64,000 nt of DNA, taken from positions 1-64,000 of the IMG/VR virus record IMGVR_UViG_3300042392_001493; one strand, given 5' to 3'. The translations under genes and the position numbers were made by a program. Source of the stretch: a virus. Below, piece after piece: positions 7,922 through 15,811 of the stretch. The notes below the pieces were generated by a model. The model worked only from the letters and a program-made list of their open reading frames with translations. It was not told the origin of the DNA and did no database searches. Position 1 is the first letter of the stretch; every line of letters begins with the position of its first letter.

Positions 7922-8435
7922 ATACTGACTATAAGACTATAGTGCTTATGTAGGACTATACTTTTTGTCAAGTCTGGGCGATAAATAATTAATTTTTTCC
8001 TAGGCGAAACTTTCCAAAAATATAGTTCTACATACCCTCTATAGAGGTATAATTTAATAATCATGCGGTTCTAAAATAATTTTAAAGTATTTTAAAGATA
8101 TAATTGACTTTTCCCTTTTAGGGGGTCTAAAATAGATCAAAATTAAAACTAGAAAAAAGAGGGGGTAAAAGCTCTAAAAAACATGCGGTCAGAAAAAACT
8201 AAATATTTTGAAAGAGTTATGGCTACCGCATGATTATAAAACTATACACTATATATAGTATGTAGAACTATAGTTTTACATCGCGTGTATGTGTGCGCTA
8301 CGGACCTATCAAAATCCATAGTCCTACATACCCACTATAGTAAAATATAGTAATATAGTGGTATAGTATTGACAAGTATTATTGCTTGACTATAGATTAT
8401 AGATGCTATAGGTTTATTGTAACGAAGGAGAGACG
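7922..8435. other. AT-rich regulatory gap with inverted and direct repeats
   Basis: No credible gene. The core TATGTAGRACTATA occurs at 7947-7960 and 8259-8272, and its reverse complement at 8021-8034 and 8317-8330. The two reverse copies extend as CCCWCTATAG, giving 24-base near-identical blocks (8021-8044, 8317-8340). A second motif, TCATGCGGT, occurs at 8061-8069, as ATGCGGT at 8183-8189, and inverted as ACCGCATGA at 8225-8233. The gap ends in a good promoter. Operators or a replication-control region are both possible. Confidence 0.7.
8369..8396 (+). promoter_or_regulatory. Sigma70-type promoter
   Basis: TTGACA at 8369-8374 with TATAGA (or the overlapping ATAGAT) at 8391, spacer 16-17 bases. 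It lies about 40 bases before the gene at 8436, which has AAGGAG upstream. Confidence 0.7.
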
Positions 8436-8618
8436 ATGGACGAAGTTGAGAAAAGGATTTGGCTCTTGGAAAAAGAGATCAAAGCTTTTGAGAAAAAGAT
8501 TGACCTTTTAATGAAGGCAGTTAATTCTATAAAAGCAGATGTTGAAGTTTTGTTGAGTGTTCAAAAAACATGGACGGAGTTAGTTTCGGATGTGGTGGAT
8601 GATGAATCAACCAAGTGA
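8436..8618 (+). CDS. Small coiled-coil protein (60 aa)
   Basis: Heptad-like charged and hydrophobic pattern throughout (EKRIWLLEKEIKAFEKKIDLL) predicts a short coiled coil. Good Shine-Dalgarno GAAGGAGAG before the ATG. First gene of a tight chain running to 10512; overlaps the next start. Function unknown. Confidence 0.7.
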   Translation: MDEVEKRIWLLEKEIKAFEKKIDLLMKAVNSIKADVEVLLSVQKTWTELVSDVVDDESTK

Positions 8619-8859
8619 TGTAACCAATCATCTTAAGTTAGTCAGCAATCTTTCTGATGATGAGTTCGCTGATGCTGTTGAGTTTGAGATAATTCAGACA
8701 GCAGCAGTGGGTTTACTAAAACGGTGGTTTCCTAGAAACATACCAACGGATATAGAAAAATGGTCCGAGATTGCTTATGACGATGTTGTGGCAATGCTAA
8801 GGGCACTTGATGAAGAAGGTTATACAATAAACAAAAAAGACGAAAGGACAGATAAATGA
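8590..8859 (+). CDS. Hypothetical protein (85-89 aa)
   Basis: Acidic helical protein (LSDDEFADAVEFEII). Starts at 8590, 8599 and 8602 are all in frame; MNQPSD at 8602 is the most natural N-terminus because the preceding Trp/Met-rich residues look like read-back into the upstream gene. Its stop overlaps the next gene by ATGA. No family recognised. Confidence 0.6.
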   Translation: MWWMMNQPSDVTNHLKLVSNLSDDEFADAVEFEIIQTAAVGLLKRWFPRNIPTDIEKWSEIAYDDVVAMLRALDEEGYTINKKDERTDK

Positions 8860-9089
8860 CAATGAGCCTGACTATTTTAGATATGGCTTTAATTGGTGCG
8901 ACATGCAGTTTAACAACTCTAGTGTCGATGTATACGACAATGCTTCTTATGAAGCGTCATGCTACAAAGCGAAAGATGATTGTTATGGAAGAGATGCTTG
9001 GTCAGATGCACGATAGGGCTCAGACTGAAGCAGAGTTTTCTGACATTGTTGAAAGACTAAAAGAACAGAGAGGTGGCTTCAATGAGTAA
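8856..9089 (+). CDS. Small membrane protein with cytoplasmic coiled coil (77 aa)
   Basis: One hydrophobic span at about residues 5-30 followed by a basic patch (KRHATKRK) and a charged helix. The positive-inside pattern puts the tail in the cytoplasm. Coupled by ATGA to the gene before it and overlapping the gene after it. Confidence 0.65.
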   Translation: MTMSLTILDMALIGATCSLTTLVSMYTTMLLMKRHATKRKMIVMEEMLGQMHDRAQTEAEFSDIVERLKEQRGGFNE

Positions 9090-9612
9090 CCCAGCTTTAG
9101 ATATGTTGGCTGACATGGGAATAGATCCTCACGAAATAGATACACACGATACATCTCTAGTAAATAAACAAGGGGTGGATCGAAGAATCTGTATCTGTGG
9201 TCATGCTATGGATAGACACAAGGCTGCAGCAACAATAGGTTGGGAAAAACCTGTTGCTATCTTAAAATGGAGCGATCCAACTGAACCATTCAAATGCACT
9301 CCTAATGCACAGAGTTGTAGTTGTCGCAGGTTGATACCTGTACTAGAAGTCTCTAACACCAAGTACTTCCTAAAGAAGACTACTGGGTCAGGTGAACTTC
9401 ATGCTTTAACTAGAGGTATTAGGGCTCTATCTAAAGTTGAAAATAGTACAATAAAATGGTTAGTAGAACGCACCTGCCTTCTCTGCGGTTGCACAACAGA
9501 ACAAGACAGAATCATCCCTGCAGTCTTTAACTCAGATAAAACCTTAAAGCAGACTGAAGGCTCTATTGGCTACGATGATTTTGTTTGTCAGAAGTGTAGA
9601 GTTGCCTCATGA
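9082..9612 (+). CDS. Hypothetical Cys-rich zinc-binding protein (176 aa)
   Basis: Contains several possible metal ligands: ICICGHAMDRH, SCSCRR, TCLLCGC and FVCQKC near the C-terminus. The last two pairs would make a zinc ribbon. ATG 9082 is chosen over a GTG at 9073 because AGAGAGGTGG is correctly spaced for it and because it overlaps the upstream stop. No named family; nucleic-acid binding is a guess. Confidence 0.7.
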   Translation: MSNPALDMLADMGIDPHEIDTHDTSLVNKQGVDRRICICGHAMDRHKAAATIGWEKPVAILKWSDPTEPFKCTPNAQSCSCRRLIPVLEVSNTKYFLKKTTGSGELHALTRGIRALSKVENSTIKWLVERTCLLCGCTTEQDRIIPAVFNSDKTLKQTEGSIGYDDFVCQKCRVAS

Positions 9613-9950
9613 GCGAACTAGATAAAAACTTTCAAGAAACCATTTTCAACACCCTAACTTCTTTACTTGCCCAAAAGAAGTTTGACTCAGATACTCAGTT
9701 GGACATCTACCTTGCCATGAAAAAAGCAGCCATGGATTTACAAGATAGCCAAGTAGAAAAGCTCCAAGAGAAGATCGACTACTGGGAGTCTGTCTATGGA
9801 CAAGCAGATACAAGTCTTTACACCCTAGGACTTAGACATGCCATGGATATACTCACTGGTCAAACGGCTACAGATGCTAACGGCTTTAATGACAAACCCT
9901 ATGTGGAGGGTCAAGAGTTTAAACTTGATAAAGCAGTAGAGGATATTTAA
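9609..9950 (+). CDS. Hypothetical helical protein (113 aa)
   Basis: Acidic, with a central predicted coiled coil (DSQVEKLQEKIDYWESV) and no cysteines or membrane spans. Overlaps the gene before by ATGA and shares its last base with the start of the next gene. Unrecognised. Confidence 0.65.
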   Translation: MSELDKNFQETIFNTLTSLLAQKKFDSDTQLDIYLAMKKAAMDLQDSQVEKLQEKIDYWESVYGQADTSLYTLGLRHAMDILTGQTATDANGFNDKPYVEGQEFKLDKAVEDI

Positions 9951-10177
9951 TGGAGTACTGGTCCTATGTATTGGCAATAATTGGTGTCACAGGAATCTTT
10001 TTTGTGGGAAGAAAAACCATTTGGGGTTGGCTCATTCTCTGTGTCAGCGAATGTCTTTGGATTGTGTATGCCTTAGAAACTAAGCAGTATGGTTTTATTG
10101 TATCTGCACTTGCTTATGGAGTTGTATATGTTAAATCATTTGTAGGGTGGAGAAGAGATGAAATCAGAGCATCCTAG
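9950..10177 (+). CDS. Small membrane protein, about three spans (75 aa)
   Basis: Hydrophobic segments near residues 3-18, 24-42 and 48-64, then the positive tail WRRDEIR. Short phage proteins of this kind resemble a fragment of PnuC-like transporters (aromatic WxWLILCVSECLW pattern), but the length is far too short for a complete transporter. Overlaps the following gene. Confidence 0.6.
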   Translation: MEYWSYVLAIIGVTGIFFVGRKTIWGWLILCVSECLWIVYALETKQYGFIVSALAYGVVYVKSFVGWRRDEIRAS

Positions 10178-10385
10178 AAAACCCAAGACATGGTCAACCC
10201 TAACCAGATGTCATCATCATAATTATAAGAAAATCTATAGAGACCCAAAAACAATCTTCTCTATAATAATCTCTACTAGGGACAAATATGGAATCGAGCT
10301 AACATGGTTCAAGTGCGAAAAGACAATGGGCTTTCACCTGACCAAAGTAGAGAACTTCATAGGAGAACAGGAAAATGGATTTTAA
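10158..10385 (+). CDS. Hypothetical basic protein (75 aa)
   Basis: Lys/His-rich N-terminus (RCHHHNYKK) and a beta-rich centre. It overlaps its neighbours on both sides (starts inside the membrane protein gene, ends inside the next), typical of this compact gene chain. Unrecognised. Confidence 0.6.
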   Translation: MKSEHPRKPKTWSTLTRCHHHNYKKIYRDPKTIFSIIISTRDKYGIELTWFKCEKTMGFHLTKVENFIGEQENGF

Positions 10386-10512
10386 GTTTAAGAAGACAAA
10401 AGAAGAACTTAGGCGACTTTTAGAACTACGAAGATCGTCTGCTTCTCGACCAGTTGAATCCAAAAAGAAATACAAGAGAAAACCAAAACACCCTAACCAA
10501 GAAACCTTTTAG
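10375..10512 (+). CDS. Very small basic protein (45 aa)
   Basis: ATG at 10375 follows AGGAGAACAGG, a strong Shine-Dalgarno, and the frame runs to TAG at 10512. The product is Arg/Lys-rich (ELRRLLELRRSS, then KKKYKRKPK), which suggests nucleic-acid contact. Last gene of the chain starting at 8436. Confidence 0.6.
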   Translation: MDFKFKKTKEELRRLLELRRSSASRPVESKKKYKRKPKHPNQETF

Positions 10513-10544
10513 GGAATCCAGGAAGCACTTTTTTAGACATACTT

Positions 10545-10574
10545 TTAACTTTTTCGTACAACATTCTCTATAAT
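10545..10574 (+). promoter_or_regulatory. Putative promoter
   Basis: TTAACT at 10545-10550 and a consensus TATAAT at 10569-10574, spacer 18. It lies 170 bases ahead of the gene at 10747; the bases between hold no gene. Confidence 0.5.
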
Positions 10575-10746
10575 GAAGTAGGGCAATAAATCTAATAAAA
10601 CACGCTCAAAATCAGTTTATTGTTTATAAAAGCGTCAGACCCCTACTGTTTCAAACAACTTTCCCAAAAAACTTTTGGCCAATCAAACCCATGCCATTAT
10701 ATGTATCACGGGGCAAATCTTTTTACCCCCGTAGAAACGAGTACTC

Positions 10747-11028
10747 GTGATTAACAAAGTAGCAATCGAGTCGTACCTCCGTAACCTTGCAGGTCAAGTT
10801 ATTGGCGCAGTAATGATCGTCATGCAAACCTCAGGTATCGGGTCACCTCTCGAGTTCGGTGCAGGTGAGTGGCTCCTTGTAGCCAACGCACTTTGGGCCT
10901 CCATCATCCCAACCGCACTCCGCTGGTTGAACAAGAAAGACCCAGCCTTTGGCCGTATCGCCGAAGGTGTTGCTAAGGAAGCTGGAAAAAAACTAGCCGC
11001 CGAAGCAGCGAAAAAAGCTAAAAAGTAA
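10747..11028 (+). CDS. Small membrane protein, possible holin (93 aa)
   Basis: GTG start. Two hydrophobic segments (about residues 14-32 and 43-61, the second WLLVANALWASIIPTALRWL) and a Lys/Ala-rich tail (AAEAAKKAKK). Two spans plus a positive C-terminus fit class II holins, but no lysin is adjacent, so the name is tentative. The gene stands alone between a promoter and a terminator and is noticeably richer in GC than the genes to its left. Confidence 0.65.
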   Translation: MINKVAIESYLRNLAGQVIGAVMIVMQTSGIGSPLEFGAGEWLLVANALWASIIPTALRWLNKKDPAFGRIAEGVAKEAGKKLAAEAAKKAKK

Positions 11029-11041
11029 TTAAGGGGTAAAA

Positions 11042-11076
11042 GCCCTGGGGGTAAAAAACCCTCAGGGTTTTTATCA
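11042..11076 (+). terminator. Rho-independent terminator
   Basis: CCCTGGGGGT, loop AAAAA, ACCCTCAGGG and a T run, with one mismatch in the stem. Follows the gene at 10747. Confidence 0.85.
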
Positions 11077-11097
11077 TAGAGAAATGGGAAATTGTTT

Positions 11098-12030
11098 GTG
11101 AGTGAGATTGTTGAATACTTTGAAGAGGAAGACACCCCGGAAAATATAATCCCAATTGTCGAAACTCCATATGATCGTCGGCCTAACCTAGAAGAGCTCG
11201 GCATCATAGAAATTGAACGAGGCATCTGCCAAGACACATTTGAGAACCGTGCCATGCTTCGGCGTTCAATGCTGAAGTGGTCTCCAGTCTTTGACGACCA
11301 GACAGGCGCTGCCACTAATCTTATTATAGCTAGGTCAATAGAGCAGGATAAAGAGCGAGCGCTCATCAGCATCAACAACAAGAAACAGCTGTTGTCAGAT
11401 CCTGGAAATGTAAACTCAGATTTCGTAACGGGCCTCGATCTACTTTTAGATGACGAGGCTTTAAAGATTGCACCCCCTTGGGTGTTGGGCGCAACTCGCA
11501 ACTGGTTAAAAGAACAGGAAGAGGGCGGCCCGAAATCCGCAAAGCGAGCACCACTTGGATTACCGGGAAGATGTCGGATGACCAAGACGGATGGAACAAG
11601 ATGCCAACTATGGAACAGTGGGCGAATCAAAGATGACGGTCTGTGTCGTATTCATTTGGGCTCGACCAGACGGACGGCAAACAATGTCGAGATTGCCCGT
11701 CAAAAAATAAGTCAGGCTTCCACCTACGCTGTGGATGTTCTTGAGGAACTAATGGAGACGGCTGTCTCCGAACCAGTCAAACTTAAAGCGGCTACAGAAA
11801 TCCTTGACCGTGCTGGAGTCCGAGGCGGCATGGAACTAAACATTGATGTCAAAACCACAGACCGCTCCCCAGCAGAGGTTCTTGCGGAACGGCTCGCCAG
11901 GCTCGAAGCTGTGGCATCGGAACGAACAACTCAACTTGTTAATGACGGCGTGGATGTCACGGAAGTTTATACAATCACAGATGTAACCCCCAAACCAGAA
12001 GACGGATCGGATCAAGATGCCAGGAAATAA
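11098..12030 (+). CDS. DNA-binding or terminase-small-subunit-like protein
   Basis: About 310 residues. The middle has a zinc-finger-like block, GRCRMTKTDGTRC then CRIHLGS. The last third (EPVKLKAATEILDRAGVRGG, then SPAEVLAERLARLEA) resembles the C-terminal part of actinophage small terminases. GTG 11098 is the likely start, with a TTG six bases earlier as an alternative. No large terminase follows, so a packaging role is uncertain; a general DNA-binding protein is the alternative. Confidence 0.6.
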   Translation: MSEIVEYFEEEDTPENIIPIVETPYDRRPNLEELGIIEIERGICQDTFENRAMLRRSMLKWSPVFDDQTGAATNLIIARSIEQDKERALISINNKKQLLSDPGNVNSDFVTGLDLLLDDEALKIAPPWVLGATRNWLKEQEEGGPKSAKRAPLGLPGRCRMTKTDGTRCQLWNSGRIKDDGLCRIHLGSTRRTANNVEIARQKISQASTYAVDVLEELMETAVSEPVKLKAATEILDRAGVRGGMELNIDVKTTDRSPAEVLAERLARLEAVASERTTQLVNDGVDVTEVYTITDVTPKPEDGSDQDARK

Positions 12031-12181
12031 TAACTTACAGAAGCTCGATGAGCTAGCGGCCCGCCTTCAGGAAGATATAACTTTAGCCAAGTCCCGCGAA
12101 GAACACATCCGTTTAACGGCACGGGCAAATGAAGCTGCTGCCATCGCCCTGGAAATGAAAACGGCGAGCGCAGCGGGATAG
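12017..12181 (+). CDS. Small helical protein (54 aa)
   Basis: Starts MPGNNNLQKL inside the 3' end of the preceding gene and stops at TAG 12179. A predicted helix with charged heptads (LAARLQEDITLAKSREEHIRLTARANEAAA, broken by no prolines) fills most of it. Its first codons are one copy of the dispersed CCNGGAAATAATAAC motif and its 3' end holds another, so the gene is tied to the repeat family in this region. Confidence 0.5.
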   Translation: MPGNNNLQKLDELAARLQEDITLAKSREEHIRLTARANEAAAIALEMKTASAAG

Positions 12182-13022
12182 TTTAAGTTTCAACAAAAGC
12201 GGCGTGGGATAAGCGCTCGCAAATATATAACGGTTAGCGTCTGAGCTCAGGATCCACATCGTGAAACGGTGTTGTTAGTTCCGGGTACCAGCTACCCGCA
12301 GATCCACAACAGCCTGTGGATAAACGGACAGACTTAGAATTAACCCTGTACGACTAGTGCGAACTAATGAACCTTAAGAAACCTAACGGATGAGAAAGTA
12401 CCAACAGGACCAATGGGACCAACGGGTCCACAAGCCGGGAAAAAACAAATCAAACGGTTGGCCGCAGCTGTAGCTCCAGATGCCTGGAACTAATAACGTG
12501 AGCAATGAATCACCGGGTCGGTTACGAGCTCAAGCTGCAGATCTGCGGACCAGGAAATAACAATGTTTTTTCTCCCGGCCCTGGATGGCGGCGAGGGATT
12601 CCAAACTTGAGTCGGCTTGGCTCAACCCCGCGAAGACGGATCCGTCCCTCCAACAACGGATTGTTTGTTCCTGGTTTCCAGTGCACCTGGTGCTGAGCTG
12701 GCGGTGGCGGTGGTTCAGGCGGAGGCGGCGTGCTTGCATCAAGCCCGGAAAATATAATATAACGGCAGCGGCGAGCTGAAGAGCTTCGGGCCCGATCCGC
12801 ACCCGGAAATAAAACGGCAAGTTACTGAGGAGTAGTTCGAGCTGACAGCGGCGAGGTAGTGCCCGGAAAATATAACCGTTGATCACAGCTGCAGCTGCAT
12901 TGACATCGCGGCTTGTTTGTTCCAGGCGGCGAGGGATAGCTGCAGGAATTTATTAACGGTTGTTGATTTAGCGGCGAGGGATGGGTAGGGTTATATATTC
13001 AAACGGATGAGGGAGTGACAAC
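12182..13022. ncRNA. GC-rich, palindrome-dense 841-base region; candidate structured RNA
   Basis: No convincing gene: short frames on both strands lack ribosome binding sites and have low-complexity products. The base composition is visibly richer in GC than its surroundings. Three perfect hairpins follow each other at 12256-12272, 12282-12298 and 12302-12321. Further perfect palindromes are GCAGATCTGC (12537), GACGGATCCGTC (12635), GAAGAGCTTC (12778) and TCGGGCCCGA (12786), and TTGAG/CTCAA pairs at 12607-12625. About nine copies of the CCCGGAAAATAA..AACGG motif lie within it. GC enrichment with dense pairing in an AT-rich phage is what large structured RNAs show; strand is unknown. Confidence 0.4.
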
Positions 13023-13460
13023 ATGCAAACATTCTTGCCATACGCAGAGTTCGAACGGAGTGCAGAAGTACTGGACTATCGCCGACTAGGTAAACAACGG
13101 GTAGAGACATGGCAACTGATAAGAGCAATTAACGGTGAGACCAGAGGCTGGAGGAATCATCCAGCAGCAGTGATGTGGAGGGACCATGTCCCAGCGCTTG
13201 CACTGTATGGAAAAGTTATTTGCGAAGAATGGATTCGAAGAGGTTACAACGATTCGATGCTGCCGCGATTTGAATTAATACTTTCCGGGCACAGCGAGGA
13301 GCTGCAGCTGCCATCTTGGCTGGGAAATGAAAACTTCCACGTCTCACACCAAAGTAACTTGATTCGAAAATTTCCAGAGCACTACAGGATGCATTGGCCA
13401 GAGGTACCTGAAAATCTCCCATACATATGGCCAGGAAGTGAAAACGTTTTGGCCGCCTGA
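13023..13460 (+). CDS. Pyrimidine-dimer DNA glycosylase-like (MSMEG_6728 family) protein
   Basis: 145 residues beginning MQTFLPYAEFERSAEVLDYRRLGKQRVE, with GWRNHPAAVMW near residue 41 and a CEEWIRRGY motif. This matches the family found in many actinobacteria and their phages that is related to T4 endonuclease V (Pyr_excise). A role in excising UV-damaged pyrimidines is plausible for a phage of sunlit water, but family members are mostly untested. The gene lies directly after the palindrome-rich region. Confidence 0.7.
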   Translation: MQTFLPYAEFERSAEVLDYRRLGKQRVETWQLIRAINGETRGWRNHPAAVMWRDHVPALALYGKVICEEWIRRGYNDSMLPRFELILSGHSEELQLPSWLGNENFHVSHQSNLIRKFPEHYRMHWPEVPENLPYIWPGSENVLAA

Positions 13461-13540
13461 CAGCTGCAGATCTGGATCCCCGGAAATAACATTATCTATT
13501 GATGGGCCAGAAGACATCAAAAATTCTTCGGCGTCAGTAG

Positions 13541-13571
13541 TTGACACATGCCCTTAGGATAGTTATATAAT
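13541..13571 (+). promoter_or_regulatory. Promoter followed by a small palindrome
   Basis: TTGACA at 13541-13546, TATATAAT region at 13564-13571. Twelve bases further on, CTAGGGGACCCTAG can fold into a short hairpin just before an ATGACGAAAGG element at 13601. The arrangement promoter, hairpin, start-associated element recurs upstream of 16459 and 23798. Confidence 0.75.
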
Positions 13572-13618
13572 AGATTTACTAGGGGACCCTAGGGATTTAA
13601 ATGACGAAAGGAAAACAA

Positions 13619-13960
13619 TTGGGTTCAAGAACAAACTTCAATTTCAAATCAAACGGGCATGACGTAGTGCTCTACTCACATTGGGGCGGCGACTCCAAAC
13701 TAGCGGACCTTGCTTATGCAATTGCTAAAGCAAAGCCACGATGGGAAGACAACAACTACGCCATTCGGATTGCTGTCTCACAGTTAATCGGTAACCAGTG
13801 GGATTCAGAAACAGGCTACGGCTTGTCTGTCGACATTGGCGGCGAGGAGTCTTACGACACCACAACCGTCGACTTTGAGAAACAACTAGTTATCCACAAC
13901 GGCACGCCCGTTCCATTTGAAACCTTTATAAGTTATCACTTGGCATTGGAGACGGCATGA
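13619..13960 (+). CDS. Hypothetical protein (113-119 aa)
   Basis: Contains GHDVVLYSHWGG and SETGYGLSVDIGG, a mixed alpha/beta protein of no family I know. Two starts compete: ATG 13601, which lies inside the ATGACGAAAGG element seen before other genes, and TTG 13619, which is at the distance from that element used elsewhere. I prefer TTG because the element is untranslated leader in the other cases. Coupled by ATGA to the next gene. Confidence 0.65.
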   Translation: MGSRTNFNFKSNGHDVVLYSHWGGDSKLADLAYAIAKAKPRWEDNNYAIRIAVSQLIGNQWDSETGYGLSVDIGGEESYDTTTVDFEKQLVIHNGTPVPFETFISYHLALETA

Positions 13961-14112
13961 TTCAGTCGGAGTTAGAAACACGGCTCGCTGATGTGGTCCG
14001 CTCTAAGTGGGGTGATAACGGTATCGAGTATTTGGTCGGTGCCATTGCTAGCATAACAACGGCTAGTCAACTAAGAACGCTGATTGAGGAAAATCAAAAA
14101 GCGGCAAGCTAG
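13957..14112 (+). CDS. Small hypothetical protein (51 aa)
   Basis: ATG overlaps the preceding stop (ATGA); ends TAG 14110. Mostly helical (NGIEYLVGAIASITTASQL). No family. The coupling is the main evidence that it is real. Confidence 0.55.
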   Translation: MIQSELETRLADVVRSKWGDNGIEYLVGAIASITTASQLRTLIEENQKAAS

Positions 14113-14182
14113 AAAGCCCGGAAAAAAGAATTCAGGCCCGCCTTTAAGCTGCGTCAGTGAACGGGCAAGACGGCTTGACTAT

Positions 14183-14251
14183 AGGAGGCCAGACCTGCAG
14201 GGTCGCTAACGGTTAGCGCTTTGTGTAGCAGGTCTGGTCTCCTTAATTTTT
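14183..14251 (+). terminator. Nested-hairpin terminator
   Basis: Outer arms AGGAGGCCAGACCTGC and GCAGGTCTGGTCTCCT pair over 16 positions with one mismatch. An inner hairpin CGCTAA-CGG-TTAGCG sits in the loop, and TTAATTTTT follows. The double hairpin is larger than needed for termination and may have a second role. Confidence 0.8.
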
Positions 14252-14278
14252 AAACTACTAACGGATAGGAAAAATCGA

Positions 14279-14488
14279 ATGAGGAAGATTCGCACCAAGA
14301 TAGAGTTCGAGTTCGACGAAGCTGTGATGCTCGAGGACCCGGAAAACATAATGTCGGATGAAGATCTGCTGCAGCACGCTGCCACTTGCTTCACGGAGGA
14401 CATTGAGCAAATGGTGAAGTACAACGAGTTGTTTTCAATTGCGCTCGCCCAAACAAGTTTCGTTGATGACCAGGTCACCGGGAACTAA
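14279..14488 (+). CDS. Hypothetical acidic protein (69 aa)
   Basis: Starts MRKIRTKIEFEFDEAV and has many acidic residues, with one possible helix pair. Preceded by GGATAGGAAAAATCG. The codons for EDPENIMS and the C-terminal VTGN are themselves copies of the regional GGAAAA/GGAACTAATAA motif. Unrecognised. Confidence 0.55.
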   Translation: MRKIRTKIEFEFDEAVMLEDPENIMSDEDLLQHAATCFTEDIEQMVKYNELFSIALAQTSFVDDQVTGN

Positions 14489-14718
14489 TAAATTCAGATG
14501 GGACACCAGAAGAAGGTCATCAGCCCGGAAAATAAGTTATTGGCGTGCTGTTAAGCGCCCAGGCCTTTGAGCGTAAAACCACCTGGAGGTGCAGGGACCT
14601 GGAGGGGAAATGAAAACTTTTGGTTAAGAAAGAAACTCCTGACTCAGGTGCTTGCGTCATTGGAATCTCTATGATAGATTTTCTATTGCTTGACCAAACA
14701 AATGACGAAAGGGAAAAC

Positions 14719-14967
14719 ATGTATCAAGAACTAGCAGAAAAGTATTTGGCTGGTGATGAGAATGCAATTAAGGTAATTAACATTGCAGTTTCATGTGCAG
14801 TTGATTTGCAATACATTCGCTCACCAAAGACTGACGAGAATCCATGGGATTACTTTGATGTTCGTCAAAATATAGATGAAGCGATTGACGATTTAGGGAC
14901 AGCGATTGAGGCTCTTGGTTTAGAGATTACTCAGTCTGTAATAGAACATGAGGAACACAATGCCTAA
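14719..14967 (+). CDS. Hypothetical protein (82 aa)
   Basis: An in-frame start exists at 14620, but the sequence before 14719 contains an ATGACGAAAGGG element at 14702 as in other leaders, so MYQELAEKYLAGDEN is taken as the N-terminus. The product is acidic and helical. Its end overlaps the start of the next gene. Confidence 0.6.
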   Translation: MYQELAEKYLAGDENAIKVINIAVSCAVDLQYIRSPKTDENPWDYFDVRQNIDEAIDDLGTAIEALGLEITQSVIEHEEHNA

Positions 14968-15565
14968 TTGGTGCGATAACACAATCAGCATTAGTGGAAA
15001 CGCTGATGCAGTCAAGAAGTTAAAAGAGTTTGTTGGCAGACCAATAACTGATGAAGATGGTAAGCAGATAGAGAATGTTCTTTACTCACTTGCCAATATC
15101 AAACCATCTGTTCCTGATTCAGAATCATTGCTAGGAAAAGATTTTGAGAGCAAAGGTCCAGACGACTGGTATCACAACAACATCAACTCTTGGGGAACTA
15201 AGTGGGATGTCTATGGCAATGTTTATATGAATGACTATAAAGAGGGAGATGAGTTTATTAGTTATTCGTTTGACTCTGCTTGGGCCCCACCAACACTAAC
15301 AACAAAAACGCTGTCAGAGATTTTCCCGGAACTAAGTATTGAACATAAGTATTACGAGTCTGGTTGTGATTTCTGGGGTATTGAAATCTACAAGGCTGGC
15401 GAGATGGTTTCCGAAGAAGGTGGCGAGTTAAACCATTCGGCTTGGGAAACTCTTGGTGTTGAGTGCTATAACTGCGAACAGTATGCGGAAGACCCTGAAG
15501 AGTATGAAGAGTATCTTTATGACGACTGCCCACCAGCACTAGAGAAAGCAAAGGCAACGGCATGA
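14960..15565 (+). CDS. Api92-like / DUF1281-family phage protein (201 aa)
   Basis: The N-terminus MPNWCDNTISISG is the hallmark of this phage and plasmid family, followed by an alpha/beta ferredoxin-like core with a Trp-rich stretch (FDSAWAPPTLTTK) and YESGCDFWGIEIY. Function of the family is not established. ATG 14960 overlaps the preceding stop; a further start at 14948 is unlikely. Ends coupled (ATGA) to the next gene. Confidence 0.8.
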   Translation: MPNWCDNTISISGNADAVKKLKEFVGRPITDEDGKQIENVLYSLANIKPSVPDSESLLGKDFESKGPDDWYHNNINSWGTKWDVYGNVYMNDYKEGDEFISYSFDSAWAPPTLTTKTLSEIFPELSIEHKYYESGCDFWGIEIYKAGEMVSEEGGELNHSAWETLGVECYNCEQYAEDPEEYEEYLYDDCPPALEKAKATA

Positions 15566-15807
15566 TTAAGAACGAGGGCTACTTTGAGATTGAACTACGA
15601 AACGGCGAGATAGAGGACTTACGGCAAGCCGTCAAGGTGGAATACAACGAGGCATGGGAAGCATGGCAAGTTGGCTACACGGACGAAGACGGCGAGCACA
15701 ACTTCTCGCTAGTCCGAGGTGCTACTACAAAAGACGAAGCATTCATGAAGGGTGTAGCAGTTGTGAAAGAACACGGGTTCATTAGAGGAGACCTTTGGAT
15801 TGAATAA
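15562..15807 (+). CDS. Hypothetical protein (81 aa)
   Basis: Acidic alpha/beta protein (YFEIELRNGEIEDLRQAVKVEY). ATGA overlap with the Api92-like gene indicates translational coupling. Unrecognised. Confidence 0.65.
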   Translation: MIKNEGYFEIELRNGEIEDLRQAVKVEYNEAWEAWQVGYTDEDGEHNFSLVRGATTKDEAFMKGVAVVKEHGFIRGDLWIE

Positions 15808-15811
15808 CGGC

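Noticed and set aside
10794-11630. Long open frame of 278 codons on the minus strand
   Set aside because: It lies opposite two well-supported plus-strand genes and a terminator, has Ser/Arg-rich composition typical of an antisense shadow, and no ribosome binding site.
12397-12436. Collagen-like GPTGPMGPTGP peptide readable in one frame
   Set aside because: The frame has stops just upstream and no start; it reflects a GGACCAA-type DNA repeat and possible hairpin arms rather than a gene.
12505-12886. Three overlapping frames of 63-118 codons on both strands in the palindrome-rich region
   Set aside because: No ribosome binding sites, low-complexity products, mutually overlapping, and interrupted by the dispersed motif.
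12240-13490. Many restriction-site palindromes (SacI, BamHI, KpnI, PstI, BglII types) suggesting cloning-vector contamination
   Set aside because: They are spread through unique sequence, continue across phage-like genes, and share the regional dispersed motif. No polylinker order or vector genes are present.
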